Source: Sphingobacteriia bacterium
GTDB taxonomy: Bacteria > Bacteroidota > Bacteroidia > Chitinophagales > Chitinophagaceae
NCBI GenBank assembly: GCA_017304675.1
Contig: JAFKLS010000017.1
Coordinates: 310,001 to 374,000 of the forward strand
DNA: 64,000 nucleotides
Reading direction: 5' to 3'
Each line of letters opens with the position of its first letter. Position 1 is the stretch's first letter. The notes under the pieces were generated by a model that saw nothing but the letters and a program-made list of their open reading frames with translations, searched no databases and had not been told where the DNA came from. A program made the translations under genes and the position numbers. Of this stretch, positions 35,432 through 43,757 are shown piece after piece.

Positions 35432-36478
35432 TTATTCTTTTTTACCATCTAATGTAAAGCCTATGGTAGTACCAACATCAATTTTACTGCGTGCATGAAT
35501 AGTTTGTCGGTGTGCTTCAATAATGTGTTTGCAAATAGCAAGCCCCAAACCGGTTCCGCCAACATTACGGCTCCTGCCCCTGTCTGTTCTGTAAAATCTT
35601 TCAAAGATGCGGCTCAGGTGTTCTTCTGCAATACCAATACCATCGTCTCCAATCTCTATCAATACATGTTTACCGTCTGTATTGTACACACTGGCTACGA
35701 TATTTCCATTTTGTTTACCGTATTTAATGGCATTGGTAACCAAATTGGTAATTACCTGCCTTATTTTTTCCTTGTCTGCAAAAACAACAATAGGGGCTTC
35801 GCATCCTTTTTTAATAGAACATTTAATCTCTCTTTTGGTGCTTTTAATAGAGAGTTCTTCATAGACTTCTTTAATCAGGTCCTGAATAACAAAATTCTCT
35901 TTGTACAAAGGCTGCTCGCCACTTTCTAATCTCGATATTTCGTCCAGGTCGTTTACCAGGTTAACCATACGGTCTACGTTGCGTGCCGTATTCTCCAGAA
36001 ACCTTTTATTTACGTCAGGGTTATCTAATGCACCATTCAGTAACGTATCTACATAACCTTGTATAGCAAAAATGGGTGTTTTAAATTCGTGTGCCAGGTT
36101 TTGCAAAAACTCTTTCCGGTATGCTTCATTTTTCTTTAGCAGTTCTATTTCTTCACTTCGCTGCTCAGCCCATTTCTCAACATCTTCCCTTACTTCATCA
36201 ATACCCTTTTGCGGCAGAATATATTTATAATACGTTTCTTCTCTTTTACTGGCCTTGGTTTGGTATATGAATTTATAAATGAGTTTTATTTTCCGGTAGA
36301 TAAACCATTCCAACACAAATCTTATTAAAAAATAACTGCCTACAAATACTATACATGCTGTAATAGCAGCAAACCACCAGGTTTCAACAATATAAAAACC
36401 AATACCTATGGGAACGGACAGGAATAGTGCCGTTAATGCGGATAATTGTTTGGGAGATAAGTTTTTGGGTTTGAACAT
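35432..36478 (-). CDS. PhoR-like sensor histidine kinase
   Basis: A 348-aa kinase with two close hydrophobic helices (about 12-32 and 35-58), a linker coiled coil (about 85-120), HisKA with the phospho-acceptor H130 (LAHEFKTPIFAIQGYVDTLL), and an HATPase domain with NAIKYGKQNG, GDDGIGIAEEHLSRIFERFYR and GTGLGLAICKHIIEAH. No periplasmic sensor domain is visible, since the two helices are almost adjacent. It lies downstream of an OmpR-type regulator with a 39-nt gap that consists largely of a heptanucleotide array. The pair resembles PhoR/PhoB of Bacteroidota, but the signal is not shown by sequence. Confidence 0.9.
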   Translation of the reverse strand: MFKPKNLSPKQLSALTALFLSVPIGIGFYIVETWWFAAITACIVFVGSYFLIRFVLEWFIYRKIKLIYKFIYQTKASKREETYYKYILPQKGIDEVREDVEKWAEQRSEEIELLKKNEAYRKEFLQNLAHEFKTPIFAIQGYVDTLLNGALDNPDVNKRFLENTARNVDRMVNLVNDLDEISRLESGEQPLYKENFVIQDLIKEVYEELSIKSTKREIKCSIKKGCEAPIVVFADKEKIRQVITNLVTNAIKYGKQNGNIVASVYNTDGKHVLIEIGDDGIGIAEEHLSRIFERFYRTDRGRSRNVGGTGLGLAICKHIIEAHRQTIHARSKIDVGTTIGFTLDGKKE

Positions 36479-36486
36479 GGATACGA

Positions 36487-36517
36487 AGCTAATAGCTTTT
36501 AGCCAATGGCTGTTGGG
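36487..36517. repeat. Heptanucleotide array GCTAATA type between kinase and regulator genes
   Basis: Units GCTAATA, GCTTTTA, GCCAATG, GCTGTTG, then GGCTATA. It fills the space between the regulator stop and the kinase start and includes a small palindrome AGCCAATGGCT. Confidence 0.75.
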
Positions 36518-37195
36518 CTATAACTCAAACTTATACCCAACGCCTTTAACAGTTGTAATGCAATCTAAACCAAGCTTCTGGCGAACTTTTCTAATATGTA
36601 CATCAATGGTTCTGTCTCCAACAATAACATCTGTACCCCAAACCTGAGATAATATTTCGTTGCGCAGGAATACACGGCCCGGTTTTGATGCTAACAGGTA
36701 CAACAACTCAAATTCTTTTTTCGCAAGCACTACTTCACTATCATCTACAATCACTACAAATTTTACCGGATCTATTTGTATGTTGCCGATTTTAAGGGTT
36801 TTACCTTCTTCTTTATTAATCCTGCGAAACAAAGCATTTACCCTGCTTACCAGCACTTTTGGGCTTATTGGTTTACTTACATAATCGTCTGCCCCGGTTT
36901 CAAGGCCTTTTATGTGGGAAGTTTCATCGCTCAATGCCGTTAAAAAAACAATTAATGTATCCTGAAACAAAGGTTGTGTTCTCAAATACTGGCATACTTC
37001 CACGCCTGTTTTTTTAGGCATCATAATATCCAGGATAATCAGGTCCGGATTCAATTGTTTGGCTCGTTCAATTGCCTCATTACCATCTTTTGCTGTATAA
37101 ATCTCATACCCTTCTTTAGCCAGGTTGTATTGTATGATCTCTACAATATCCGGCTCATCGTCTGCTATCAAAATTCGCTTGGCTGGTATTTCCAT
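36518..37195 (-). CDS. OmpR/PhoB-family response regulator
   Basis: 225 aa from the ATG at 37195 (MEIPAKRILIADDEPDIVEI). The receiver domain has DD at 12-13, phospho-acceptor D56 (IILDIMMPKKTG), T/S in LTALSDE and K in DYVSKPIS. The C-terminal winged helix (about 130-225) shows LTxKEFELLYLLASKPG-like sequence (VLAKKEFELLYLLASKPGRVF), then GDRTIDVHIRKVRQKLG and VKGVGYKFE. Probably phosphorylated by the kinase encoded downstream. A perfect -7 box (TATTTTTG) lies 19 nt before the start. Confidence 0.93.
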   Translation of the reverse strand: MEIPAKRILIADDEPDIVEIIQYNLAKEGYEIYTAKDGNEAIERAKQLNPDLIILDIMMPKKTGVEVCQYLRTQPLFQDTLIVFLTALSDETSHIKGLETGADDYVSKPISPKVLVSRVNALFRRINKEEGKTLKIGNIQIDPVKFVVIVDDSEVVLAKKEFELLYLLASKPGRVFLRNEILSQVWGTDVIVGDRTIDVHIRKVRQKLGLDCITTVKGVGYKFEL

Positions 37196-37214
37196 GATTA
37201 ACAATAAGTTTACA

Positions 37215-37222
37215 CAAAAATA
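37215..37222 (-). promoter_or_regulatory. -7 box TATTTTTG of the regulator-kinase operon
   Basis: Perfect TANNTTTG on the minus strand, 19 nt before the start codon; CTTG about 18 nt upstream fits a -33 element. Confidence 0.6.
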
Positions 37223-37301
37223 ATCTTACCTGCAAATCATCAAGCAGAATATTATTATGTAATTGTTAAGTTGAATGCGGCCTTTTACAGTGTATTGGCA
37301 G

Positions 37302-37309
37302 TATTTTTG
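37302..37309 (+). promoter_or_regulatory. -7 box TATTTTTG of the 719-aa exported protein
   Basis: Perfect TANNTTTG match, 15 nt before the start codon; divergent from the regulator promoter. Confidence 0.6.
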
Positions 37310-37324
37310 TTCTGAATAACAGGC

Positions 37325-39484
37325 ATGAAGAAAAATTTTACGTTACTACTATTTATTGTTTGGGGGTTACAGGCCTGGGGGCAATCTGACTTAAACACGT
37401 TGAATATCCCGCAAATGCGGCAGATTTTTCACGATAACATTGTTAAAAGTCAAAAAGAATTACTTACCTCCCTTGGAGGCAACGGAAAAATTTTTAACGC
37501 TACAAAAGACATAGACCTTAACCTGCAGTTTACCCATAGCATTGTATATACTATTGACAAACTCAGGTATACAGTAGAGACTAAAACAGGTTTTACCGAG
37601 AACGACAAGTACAAATGGTTAAGAAGCATTAACGATATGCTTGTGTATTTTACATTGGCTATAAAACAAAAAAACATCGATGCCACTTCGGTTACAGACT
37701 ATATTAATGCCTACAAAGCATGCATGCAATTAGACAGCAGGGATGAAAGCATACTCCCGGTAATTGAAAAAAATGAAATAGAAATCATTTCCTTACTACT
37801 CAGCAATTTTGCCTTCCGGGAAAATACAGGCTATAAAGCGAGTAAAGATGCGCTCATATACAAAACCTGTACCCGCTACCCCGATAATATTCTGAACATT
37901 ATTTCTCAAAACCTGCAATACGAGAAAGCAGATTCTTTTTTAGCCGTTTCGGCATACAGAAACCCTGAAAAGTTTTATGATTATGCTGCAGCACAAAATG
38001 CACTCGCTAAAAAAATAAAATCTGTAAACGAACCTCTTGTAAAAACCATTGCACAAATGGCCTCTATGCCTACAGGAAGGGTTTATTTTCCTTTTCTGGA
38101 TGAAATATACAGGAACAAACTTTCAATAGATTCTATAGCAAAAGCTGGCGACGATGCCTACCAATACTATCGTTTACTGGTAAGTACCGAAATAAAATAT
38201 GCAGGCCGTATGAAAAACGGCGATACCCCTTTTGTAAAACAAGTACTCACCGATAAACTGAGAGATAAAGCAGTGGATTTTTATATTGATGAGATTAATG
38301 CCCTGCATGATGAAAAATCCGATGCCGTAAGATTTAAAATTTTAGAAGCCCTTACACCGCAACAACTTTACTATTTATGCGTATTAGGTGAAGAAGAAAT
38401 TTACACAAGCAGCTATCTGGGCGTTTATAAAAGAATTTTTGAAAGATTACAGCCCGGCGGAGCCGATAGCTTGTTAGCCTCTGTGAACGATGATTTTTAT
38501 AAAAAATTTATACGCATGGCTGCTGCTTATAATAAATTATCGGACCTCTTGCAACGGATGGATAAGGTTTTTGCTGAAAACCTGATGCAGCGTTTTGTTG
38601 ACGGATTGGACAAGAATAAAACGTTGGAAGATGCCGTAGATGTAGCAGACTCGTACGCCAGTATAACAGATTCTACCATTAGAAAGAATATGCAAACCAG
38701 GGTTGCTTATAACCTGCAAAAAGCAAAAGCCACCACCAATAAAAGGGCAACTGTTATTTACGATATTCTTAATACTATTTTTCAGTCGGGCAATAACAAC
38801 GATCTTATTGCAGGGATGCCGATATATACCATGCCTGCTGCTAATTTAAAGAACGAACAAGGGCGAATCACTATGTTGCAGTTCTTTTATGGTGATAAAG
38901 ATGGCATGAACGTTTTTAATGCCTTCATCAATACTTTTAACAATGGTAATTGGAGAAGGACTGATAAGGGCGAATGGATTGAAGTGTCGTCTGTTAAAGG
39001 AACGCCCATAACCATTTATGCCAATAAACCTCTTGATGAGTTAAAAGACCTAGACGCCCAGGCACAGGAGCACCTGTTAACCTATTTAGATAGCATGAAC
39101 ATAAAACCTACCGTGGTAATACACAGGGGGCATAGTTACTATGTTAAACAAACCATTCAACAATTACCCTCTTCTGCAAAAGTTGTTTTATTGGGTAGTT
39201 GCGGTGGTTACCATAGTTTAAACGATGTATTACATACATGCCCTGATGCGCATATAATAGCATCTAAACAGGTAGGCACAGGCGTTGTAAACATTACGCT
39301 TATTAACGCTATAACCGAAACACTCCGTTCCGGAAAAGATCTTAACTGGCCACAGATTTGGAAGCAACTAGATACACGTTTTAAAGGCGATGTAAAAGAA
39401 AAATTTGATGATTATGTACCGCCGCATAAAAATCTCGGAGCCATTTTTATTATGGCTTATAAAAAGCAAATACAATCTCCTTAA
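37325..39484 (+). CDS. Exported protein with putative caspase-like (clan CD) C-terminal domain
   Basis: A 719-aa protein with a signal peptide (MKKNFTLLLFIVWGLQAWGQ). Residues about 20-490 are mostly helical without a known domain. From about 500 the pattern changes to alternating strands and helices: ITMLQFFYGDKDG, GTPITIYANKP, a helix, PTVVIHRGHS with H600 and H603, a short helix, then AKVVLLGSCGGY with C626, and AHIIASKQVGTGVVN. A hydrophobic strand ending in HxGH and the next strand ending in a Cys before Gly is the signature of caspase-fold (clan CD) peptidases such as gingipains and CHAT domains. The assignment is inference by pattern. It would act in the periplasm or outside. Ends overlapping the stop of the converging MBL gene. 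Confidence 0.6.
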   Translation: MKKNFTLLLFIVWGLQAWGQSDLNTLNIPQMRQIFHDNIVKSQKELLTSLGGNGKIFNATKDIDLNLQFTHSIVYTIDKLRYTVETKTGFTENDKYKWLRSINDMLVYFTLAIKQKNIDATSVTDYINAYKACMQLDSRDESILPVIEKNEIEIISLLLSNFAFRENTGYKASKDALIYKTCTRYPDNILNIISQNLQYEKADSFLAVSAYRNPEKFYDYAAAQNALAKKIKSVNEPLVKTIAQMASMPTGRVYFPFLDEIYRNKLSIDSIAKAGDDAYQYYRLLVSTEIKYAGRMKNGDTPFVKQVLTDKLRDKAVDFYIDEINALHDEKSDAVRFKILEALTPQQLYYLCVLGEEEIYTSSYLGVYKRIFERLQPGGADSLLASVNDDFYKKFIRMAAAYNKLSDLLQRMDKVFAENLMQRFVDGLDKNKTLEDAVDVADSYASITDSTIRKNMQTRVAYNLQKAKATTNKRATVIYDILNTIFQSGNNNDLIAGMPIYTMPAANLKNEQGRITMLQFFYGDKDGMNVFNAFINTFNNGNWRRTDKGEWIEVSSVKGTPITIYANKPLDELKDLDAQAQEHLLTYLDSMNIKPTVVIHRGHSYYVKQTIQQLPSSAKVVLLGSCGGYHSLNDVLHTCPDAHIIASKQVGTGVVNITLINAITETLRSGKDLNWPQIWKQLDTRFKGDVKEKFDDYVPPHKNLGAIFIMAYKKQIQSP

Positions 39485-40119
39485 GCCAGGAAAGGATTAT
39501 TGTTTTTTTCATAGCCGATGGTGGTGGTTATTCCATGTCCCGGATACACTTTTGTTGCATCGGGCAGCACAAAAAGTTTTGTTTTAATACTATTCAACAA
39601 AGTGGCATGATCGCCTCCTGGTAAATCTGTTCTGCCTATACCCATATTAAACAAAACATCTCCGCCAATTACAAAACCCTGCTCTTCATTATAAAAACAA
39701 ATACTGCCGGGGCTATGGCCCGGGGCAAGAATAATTTGCAGCCTGTCTTCTCCTAATGTTACCCAATCTCCTTGAGCTAAAAAATGCAAAGGGCCTTCGT
39801 AATTTTCAAAAGGCATTCCCCATTTTAAGCCAGATTGCTGTGCCCGTTCTAAAACAGGTTGTTCTTTTTCATGAATATATAATTCAAGCCCATACTGTTT
39901 ATGTATCCATTTATTACCAAAAACATGATCTAAATGGCAATGAGTATTTAAAAGCTGTATAGGGGTTAACCCCTGGGTTTGTAAAAAAATTTTTAACGTT
40001 TCCTGCTCAGCGCTAAAATAACAACCGGGATCTATAATGAGTGCTTGGCCCTTTTCGTTGTATAAAACATATGTATTTTCCTGAATAGGACTAAAAGTAA
40101 AAACTTTAACGGTAATCAT
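39481..40119 (-). CDS. MBL-fold metallo-hydrolase, glyoxalase II-like
   Basis: A 212-aa single-domain metallo-beta-lactamase-fold protein. The metal motif THCHLDH has H60, H62, D64 and H65; further ligands are in APGHSPGS (near H133), GGDVLF (D near 154) and YPGHG (H near 194). The family includes hydroxyacylglutathione hydrolases and relatives with thiol-ester or sulfane substrates; Bacteroidota often lack glutathione, so the substrate is open. Its stop overlaps the end of the neighbouring convergent gene by 4 nt. No obvious promoter box. Confidence 0.9.
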   Translation of the reverse strand: MITVKVFTFSPIQENTYVLYNEKGQALIIDPGCYFSAEQETLKIFLQTQGLTPIQLLNTHCHLDHVFGNKWIHKQYGLELYIHEKEQPVLERAQQSGLKWGMPFENYEGPLHFLAQGDWVTLGEDRLQIILAPGHSPGSICFYNEEQGFVIGGDVLFNMGIGRTDLPGGDHATLLNSIKTKLFVLPDATKVYPGHGITTTIGYEKNNNPFLA

Positions 40120-40253
40120 AACTGCAATTTAGAGCTTTAATAATGTTTAAATACCTAATTTTATTCTATAGTAGTAAGGATGGGCCGTGCAAATCAATAA
40201 CCTTTTTGCTGATGAATTAGCTTTACCTATACTCAATATAAATAAGAAGGGAT

Positions 40254-43200
40254 ATGCAAATAAAAAGATGGAAGAACCAGCTCATGATGCTTGTGTGTGT
40301 GTTTCCTTTATTGGTTAGTGCACAGGTGAATACGGTTGAATACGGTAAAAACAGGATACAGTATAAAAAATTCAAGTATAAATTTTATCAATCCCCCAAC
40401 TTTAATATATATGTTGGCCAGGGAGGAACAGAGTTAGGCAAATTTGTTTCTCAGGTTGCAGAAGAAGAACTGCCACAACTTGAAACATTTATGGAGTACT
40501 CCTTACAACGAAGAACCAATATTGTTGTATATAACAGTTACGATGAGTATAAACAAAGTAATATTGGATTAGATCTCGACTGGCAGAATGCCGGCGGTTT
40601 AACCAAACTGGTAAATAATAAACTTGTTGTTTATTTTGATGGCAACCACGAGCATTTAAGAAGAAGCTTACGGCAGGGAATTGCCAGGGTGTTAATGGAA
40701 AACCTGTTGTTTGGCGATGATATTGGCGAAGTGGCCAGCAATGCTGCCCTGTTAGATCTGCCCAAATGGTTAACAGATGGTTACATTGAATATGCAGCAG
40801 AAAACTGGAGCACTGCATTAGACGATGAATTAAAGAGTGCCATACTTAGCGGCAACTACACCAAATTTTATCAATTTGCTTTTAACAAGCCAACCCTTGC
40901 CGGGCATGCGTTCTGGTATTACATTTCTGAAAAATATAAAAAAGAGAATGTAACTTATCTTTTATACCTGGCCAGGGTATACAAGAATCTCAACACTGCT
41001 GCCGAAAAAATTTGCAAGAAAAAATTTAAAGAAGTCTTGGCAGATTTTATGGCCTATGAACAAGATAGGTATTATAAAGATATACGCCAACGCCGTAACG
41101 CTCCAAAGGGAACATTAAGTGTGAGTGAAGATGTAAGCAAGAACGATTACTACCGTTTTCAGGCAAACCCTAACCCAAAAAATAACAACTATGCAGTGGT
41201 AGAATTTAAAAAGGGGGTTTATAAAGTTAAATATGTTGAAAATTTTTACGATACCAAAATACTATTAGATAAAGGGGTAAGAACACATTGGGGAGATATT
41301 AATCCGAATTATCCTATACTCGCCTGGGATGTAAAAGGAACAAGATTATTGGTTATTTATTTTGAAGCAGGTAAAACCAAAATGTTTGTATACGATGTAA
41401 TTGCCAAATACAAAAGGTTTAAACAGGAGATAACAGGTTTTGAGCAAGTGCTCGATGCCTCCTTTATGCTGGATGCCAATACTTTGGTAATGAGTGCGGT
41501 TAAAAACGGGCATCCTGATATTTTTATTTACAAAATTGATGAGCAAAAAACAACACAGCTTACCAACGATGTGTATTCAGACCTTAATCCCACTTTCGTA
41601 TCATTCCCCAACCGAACAGGTATCATATTTGCATCTAATCGCCCTTCACCGGATGCACCAAGCAATGATACCGTATTGCCCAGCCGTTACAGGTATAATG
41701 TTTTCCTTATTGACCTGTTAAACAACTCTAAAGTAAAGCAGATAACACAGCTTACCAATCTTAAGTATGGCAACGCCTCTTACCCCATGCAATACAATAC
41801 CAATCACTTCACTTATGTATCAGACGAAAATGGTATTGGTAATCGTTGGGCCGGATTTTTCTCTACAAAAAGAACTGGTTTAGACACGCTGTATTATGTA
41901 GGTGATGAATTATTAAGAAATCCTGCACCCAAAGAATTAGACTCTGCATTAATCGCATGGAATAAGCAGGAAGCCGATAGCATCAGCTATTTTCAGGTAT
42001 ATAAAGATTCTACCTACAGCTTTCCAATTACCAATTACCAAAGCTCACTGTTAGAATCAAGAATTGCCGGCAACAACGGGCAGGTAAGTGAAACCCGCAG
42101 AGAAGGAGATTATAAATTTTTGTACAAGTTGAAGGTAAATGAAGATGCTCTTAACAAGCGCAATGTGAACCCCAAGCCTACAGAGTACATGAAGAGCATA
42201 ATCAATACACAGAAAATAGCAGAAGGTAAGGCAACAGTGTACAATAAAAATAATGTTGCAGATACTTCTTCTAAAAAGAAAGCCATTTTTCAATCAGAAT
42301 TTGCAGACGAAAAGCCGGATACATCTCTAAAATCCAATGCACAGTCCGTTAACATTGCATCATATAAAAAAACATGGCTGCAGAAAACAAAACTGTATGA
42401 TTATAGAATGAAGTTCAGTGCCGATTATATTTTAAGTGGCCTTACCAACAATGTTCTTGTAAATCGTTATCAACCTTATAATGGTGGTTCAGGCCCTATT
42501 CAATTAAACGATGGCAACAACCTGAACTGGAGTTTCAGAGTGGGCGTTTCCGACCTATTTGAAGATATTAAATTTGTTGGCGGTTATCGTTTCGGATTAA
42601 ACTTAACAGATAAAGATGTTTTTTTCTCCTTCAAGAATTTGAGGAGAAGGCTTGACTGGCAGGTAACTTACTACAGAAGCAAGGTTTCTAATTATTTTCC
42701 TGCAGGTGGTTATGACAACGCCCTATATACCAATTTATACCAGGGAACCATCTCTTACCCTTTTGATGAAACAAGAAGTATAAGGCTTACTGCCGGTTAC
42801 AGGAGTGATAGAGGCGTGCTTAAATCTCAGGATCAGGCATCTTTAATAGCGCCGGATACCATTGCAAGATATGCATTGGCAAGAATAGAATACGTGTACG
42901 ACAATACCATTAATCCCACCACCAATATTTACAATGGCTTAAGATGGAAAGTGTATTTAGACATTAACCGGCCTGTTGGCGGAACAGGCGGCTCTAATAA
43001 AAGCACATATAATTTAGGGTTTGATGCCCGCAATTATGTAAAGATTTACCGCAACTTTATTTGGGCTACTCGTGCTGCTGCCGATTTTAGCTGGGGCACC
43101 CAAAAAATAGTGTATTTCTTAGGCGGGGTTGATGGATGGATATCACCCAGGTTTATTAATGGGAACCAGCCTGCCGCCGATCAGAACTATGCATTTCAAT

Positions 43201-43613
43201 CACTCGCAATTAACATGCGTGGCTACAATCAGAATATAGCTAACGGAAACAATGCAATGGTCATGAACAGTGAGTTGCGCCTGCCCGTTTTCACTACTTT
43301 ATTCAACAAGCCCATTAACAACGCCTTTTTACGAAATTTTCAATTGGTACAGTTTATTGATTTAGGTACTGCATGGAATGGAAAATATAATGCATTAGAA
43401 CGCCCAAGTGAACTTTATGGAACCAATAATGGCTCTAATCCTATTACCGTACGTATTAAAGCTGGTGGTATCGGGCCCTTTGCCGGTGGATACGGCTTTG
43501 GTGCACGCAGTACCCTTTTGGGTTATTTTTTAAGAGCAGATATTGGCTGGCCAATGAGAGGAGTATTCAGGGGCCCAGCCCAATTTTATTTTGCAATGGG
43601 GTTAGATTTTTAA
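40254..43613 (+). CDS. Large outer-membrane protein: peptidase-MA-like N-terminus, TolB-like propeller, beta-barrel
   Basis: 1119 aa with a signal peptide (about 1-24). Residues about 45-290 resemble a peptidase-MA-like gluzincin fold (LPKWLTDGYIEYAAENWS matches the usual W-L-x-E-G-x-A-E-Y region), but the HExxH zinc motif is missing: its place is held by RQGIARVLM. Residues about 290-560 have TolB/WD-like repeats (LTNDVYSDLNPTFVSFPN, IIFASNRPSPDAP). The C-terminal third reads as a beta-barrel (SADYILSGLTNN, GYRFGLNLTDKDVFF, RADIGWPMRGVFRG) ending in aromatic F. Likely a surface or outer-membrane protein with an inactive protease domain acting as a binding module. Function unknown. Confidence 0.75.
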   Translation: MQIKRWKNQLMMLVCVFPLLVSAQVNTVEYGKNRIQYKKFKYKFYQSPNFNIYVGQGGTELGKFVSQVAEEELPQLETFMEYSLQRRTNIVVYNSYDEYKQSNIGLDLDWQNAGGLTKLVNNKLVVYFDGNHEHLRRSLRQGIARVLMENLLFGDDIGEVASNAALLDLPKWLTDGYIEYAAENWSTALDDELKSAILSGNYTKFYQFAFNKPTLAGHAFWYYISEKYKKENVTYLLYLARVYKNLNTAAEKICKKKFKEVLADFMAYEQDRYYKDIRQRRNAPKGTLSVSEDVSKNDYYRFQANPNPKNNNYAVVEFKKGVYKVKYVENFYDTKILLDKGVRTHWGDINPNYPILAWDVKGTRLLVIYFEAGKTKMFVYDVIAKYKRFKQEITGFEQVLDASFMLDANTLVMSAVKNGHPDIFIYKIDEQKTTQLTNDVYSDLNPTFVSFPNRTGIIFASNRPSPDAPSNDTVLPSRYRYNVFLIDLLNNSKVKQITQLTNLKYGNASYPMQYNTNHFTYVSDENGIGNRWAGFFSTKRTGLDTLYYVGDELLRNPAPKELDSALIAWNKQEADSISYFQVYKDSTYSFPITNYQSSLLESRIAGNNGQVSETRREGDYKFLYKLKVNEDALNKRNVNPKPTEYMKSIINTQKIAEGKATVYNKNNVADTSSKKKAIFQSEFADEKPDTSLKSNAQSVNIASYKKTWLQKTKLYDYRMKFSADYILSGLTNNVLVNRYQPYNGGSGPIQLNDGNNLNWSFRVGVSDLFEDIKFVGGYRFGLNLTDKDVFFSFKNLRRRLDWQVTYYRSKVSNYFPAGGYDNALYTNLYQGTISYPFDETRSIRLTAGYRSDRGVLKSQDQASLIAPDTIARYALARIEYVYDNTINPTTNIYNGLRWKVYLDINRPVGGTGGSNKSTYNLGFDARNYVKIYRNFIWATRAAADFSWGTQKIVYFLGGVDGWISPRFINGNQPAADQNYAFQSLAINMRGYNQNIANGNNAMVMNSELRLPVFTTLFNKPINNAFLRNFQLVQFIDLGTAWNGKYNALERPSELYGTNNGSNPITVRIKAGGIGPFAGGYGFGARSTLLGYFLRADIGWPMRGVFRGPAQFYFAMGLDF

Positions 43614-43628
43614 AAAAACACCCTTTCA

Positions 43629-43662
43629 TAAAAAGAGCCCCTATTTCCGGGGCTCTTTTTAT
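43629..43662 (+). terminator. Intrinsic terminator
   Basis: Stem AAAAAGAGCCCC / GGGGCTCTTTTT with a TATTTCC loop and a T-run. Confidence 0.88.
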
Positions 43663-43741
43663 ATTCTACCAAACATCATAACATTATTTTAAGCATTACC
43701 CTAAAATATACTAACGGTAAAATACTCATTAACACATCTTA

Positions 43742-43749
43742 TATCTTTG
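43742..43749 (+). promoter_or_regulatory. -7 box TATCTTTG before the DUF5686 gene
   Basis: Perfect TANNTTTG match only 8 nt before the ATG, so the transcript may be leaderless or nearly so. Confidence 0.55.
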
Positions 43750-43757
43750 CAATACTT

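Noticed and set aside
39960-39973. Perfect palindrome AGGGGTTAACCCCT inside the MBL gene
   Set aside because: Resembles the repeat element ends, but it encodes normal family sequence (GLTPI) and lacks the second block, so chance is more likely.
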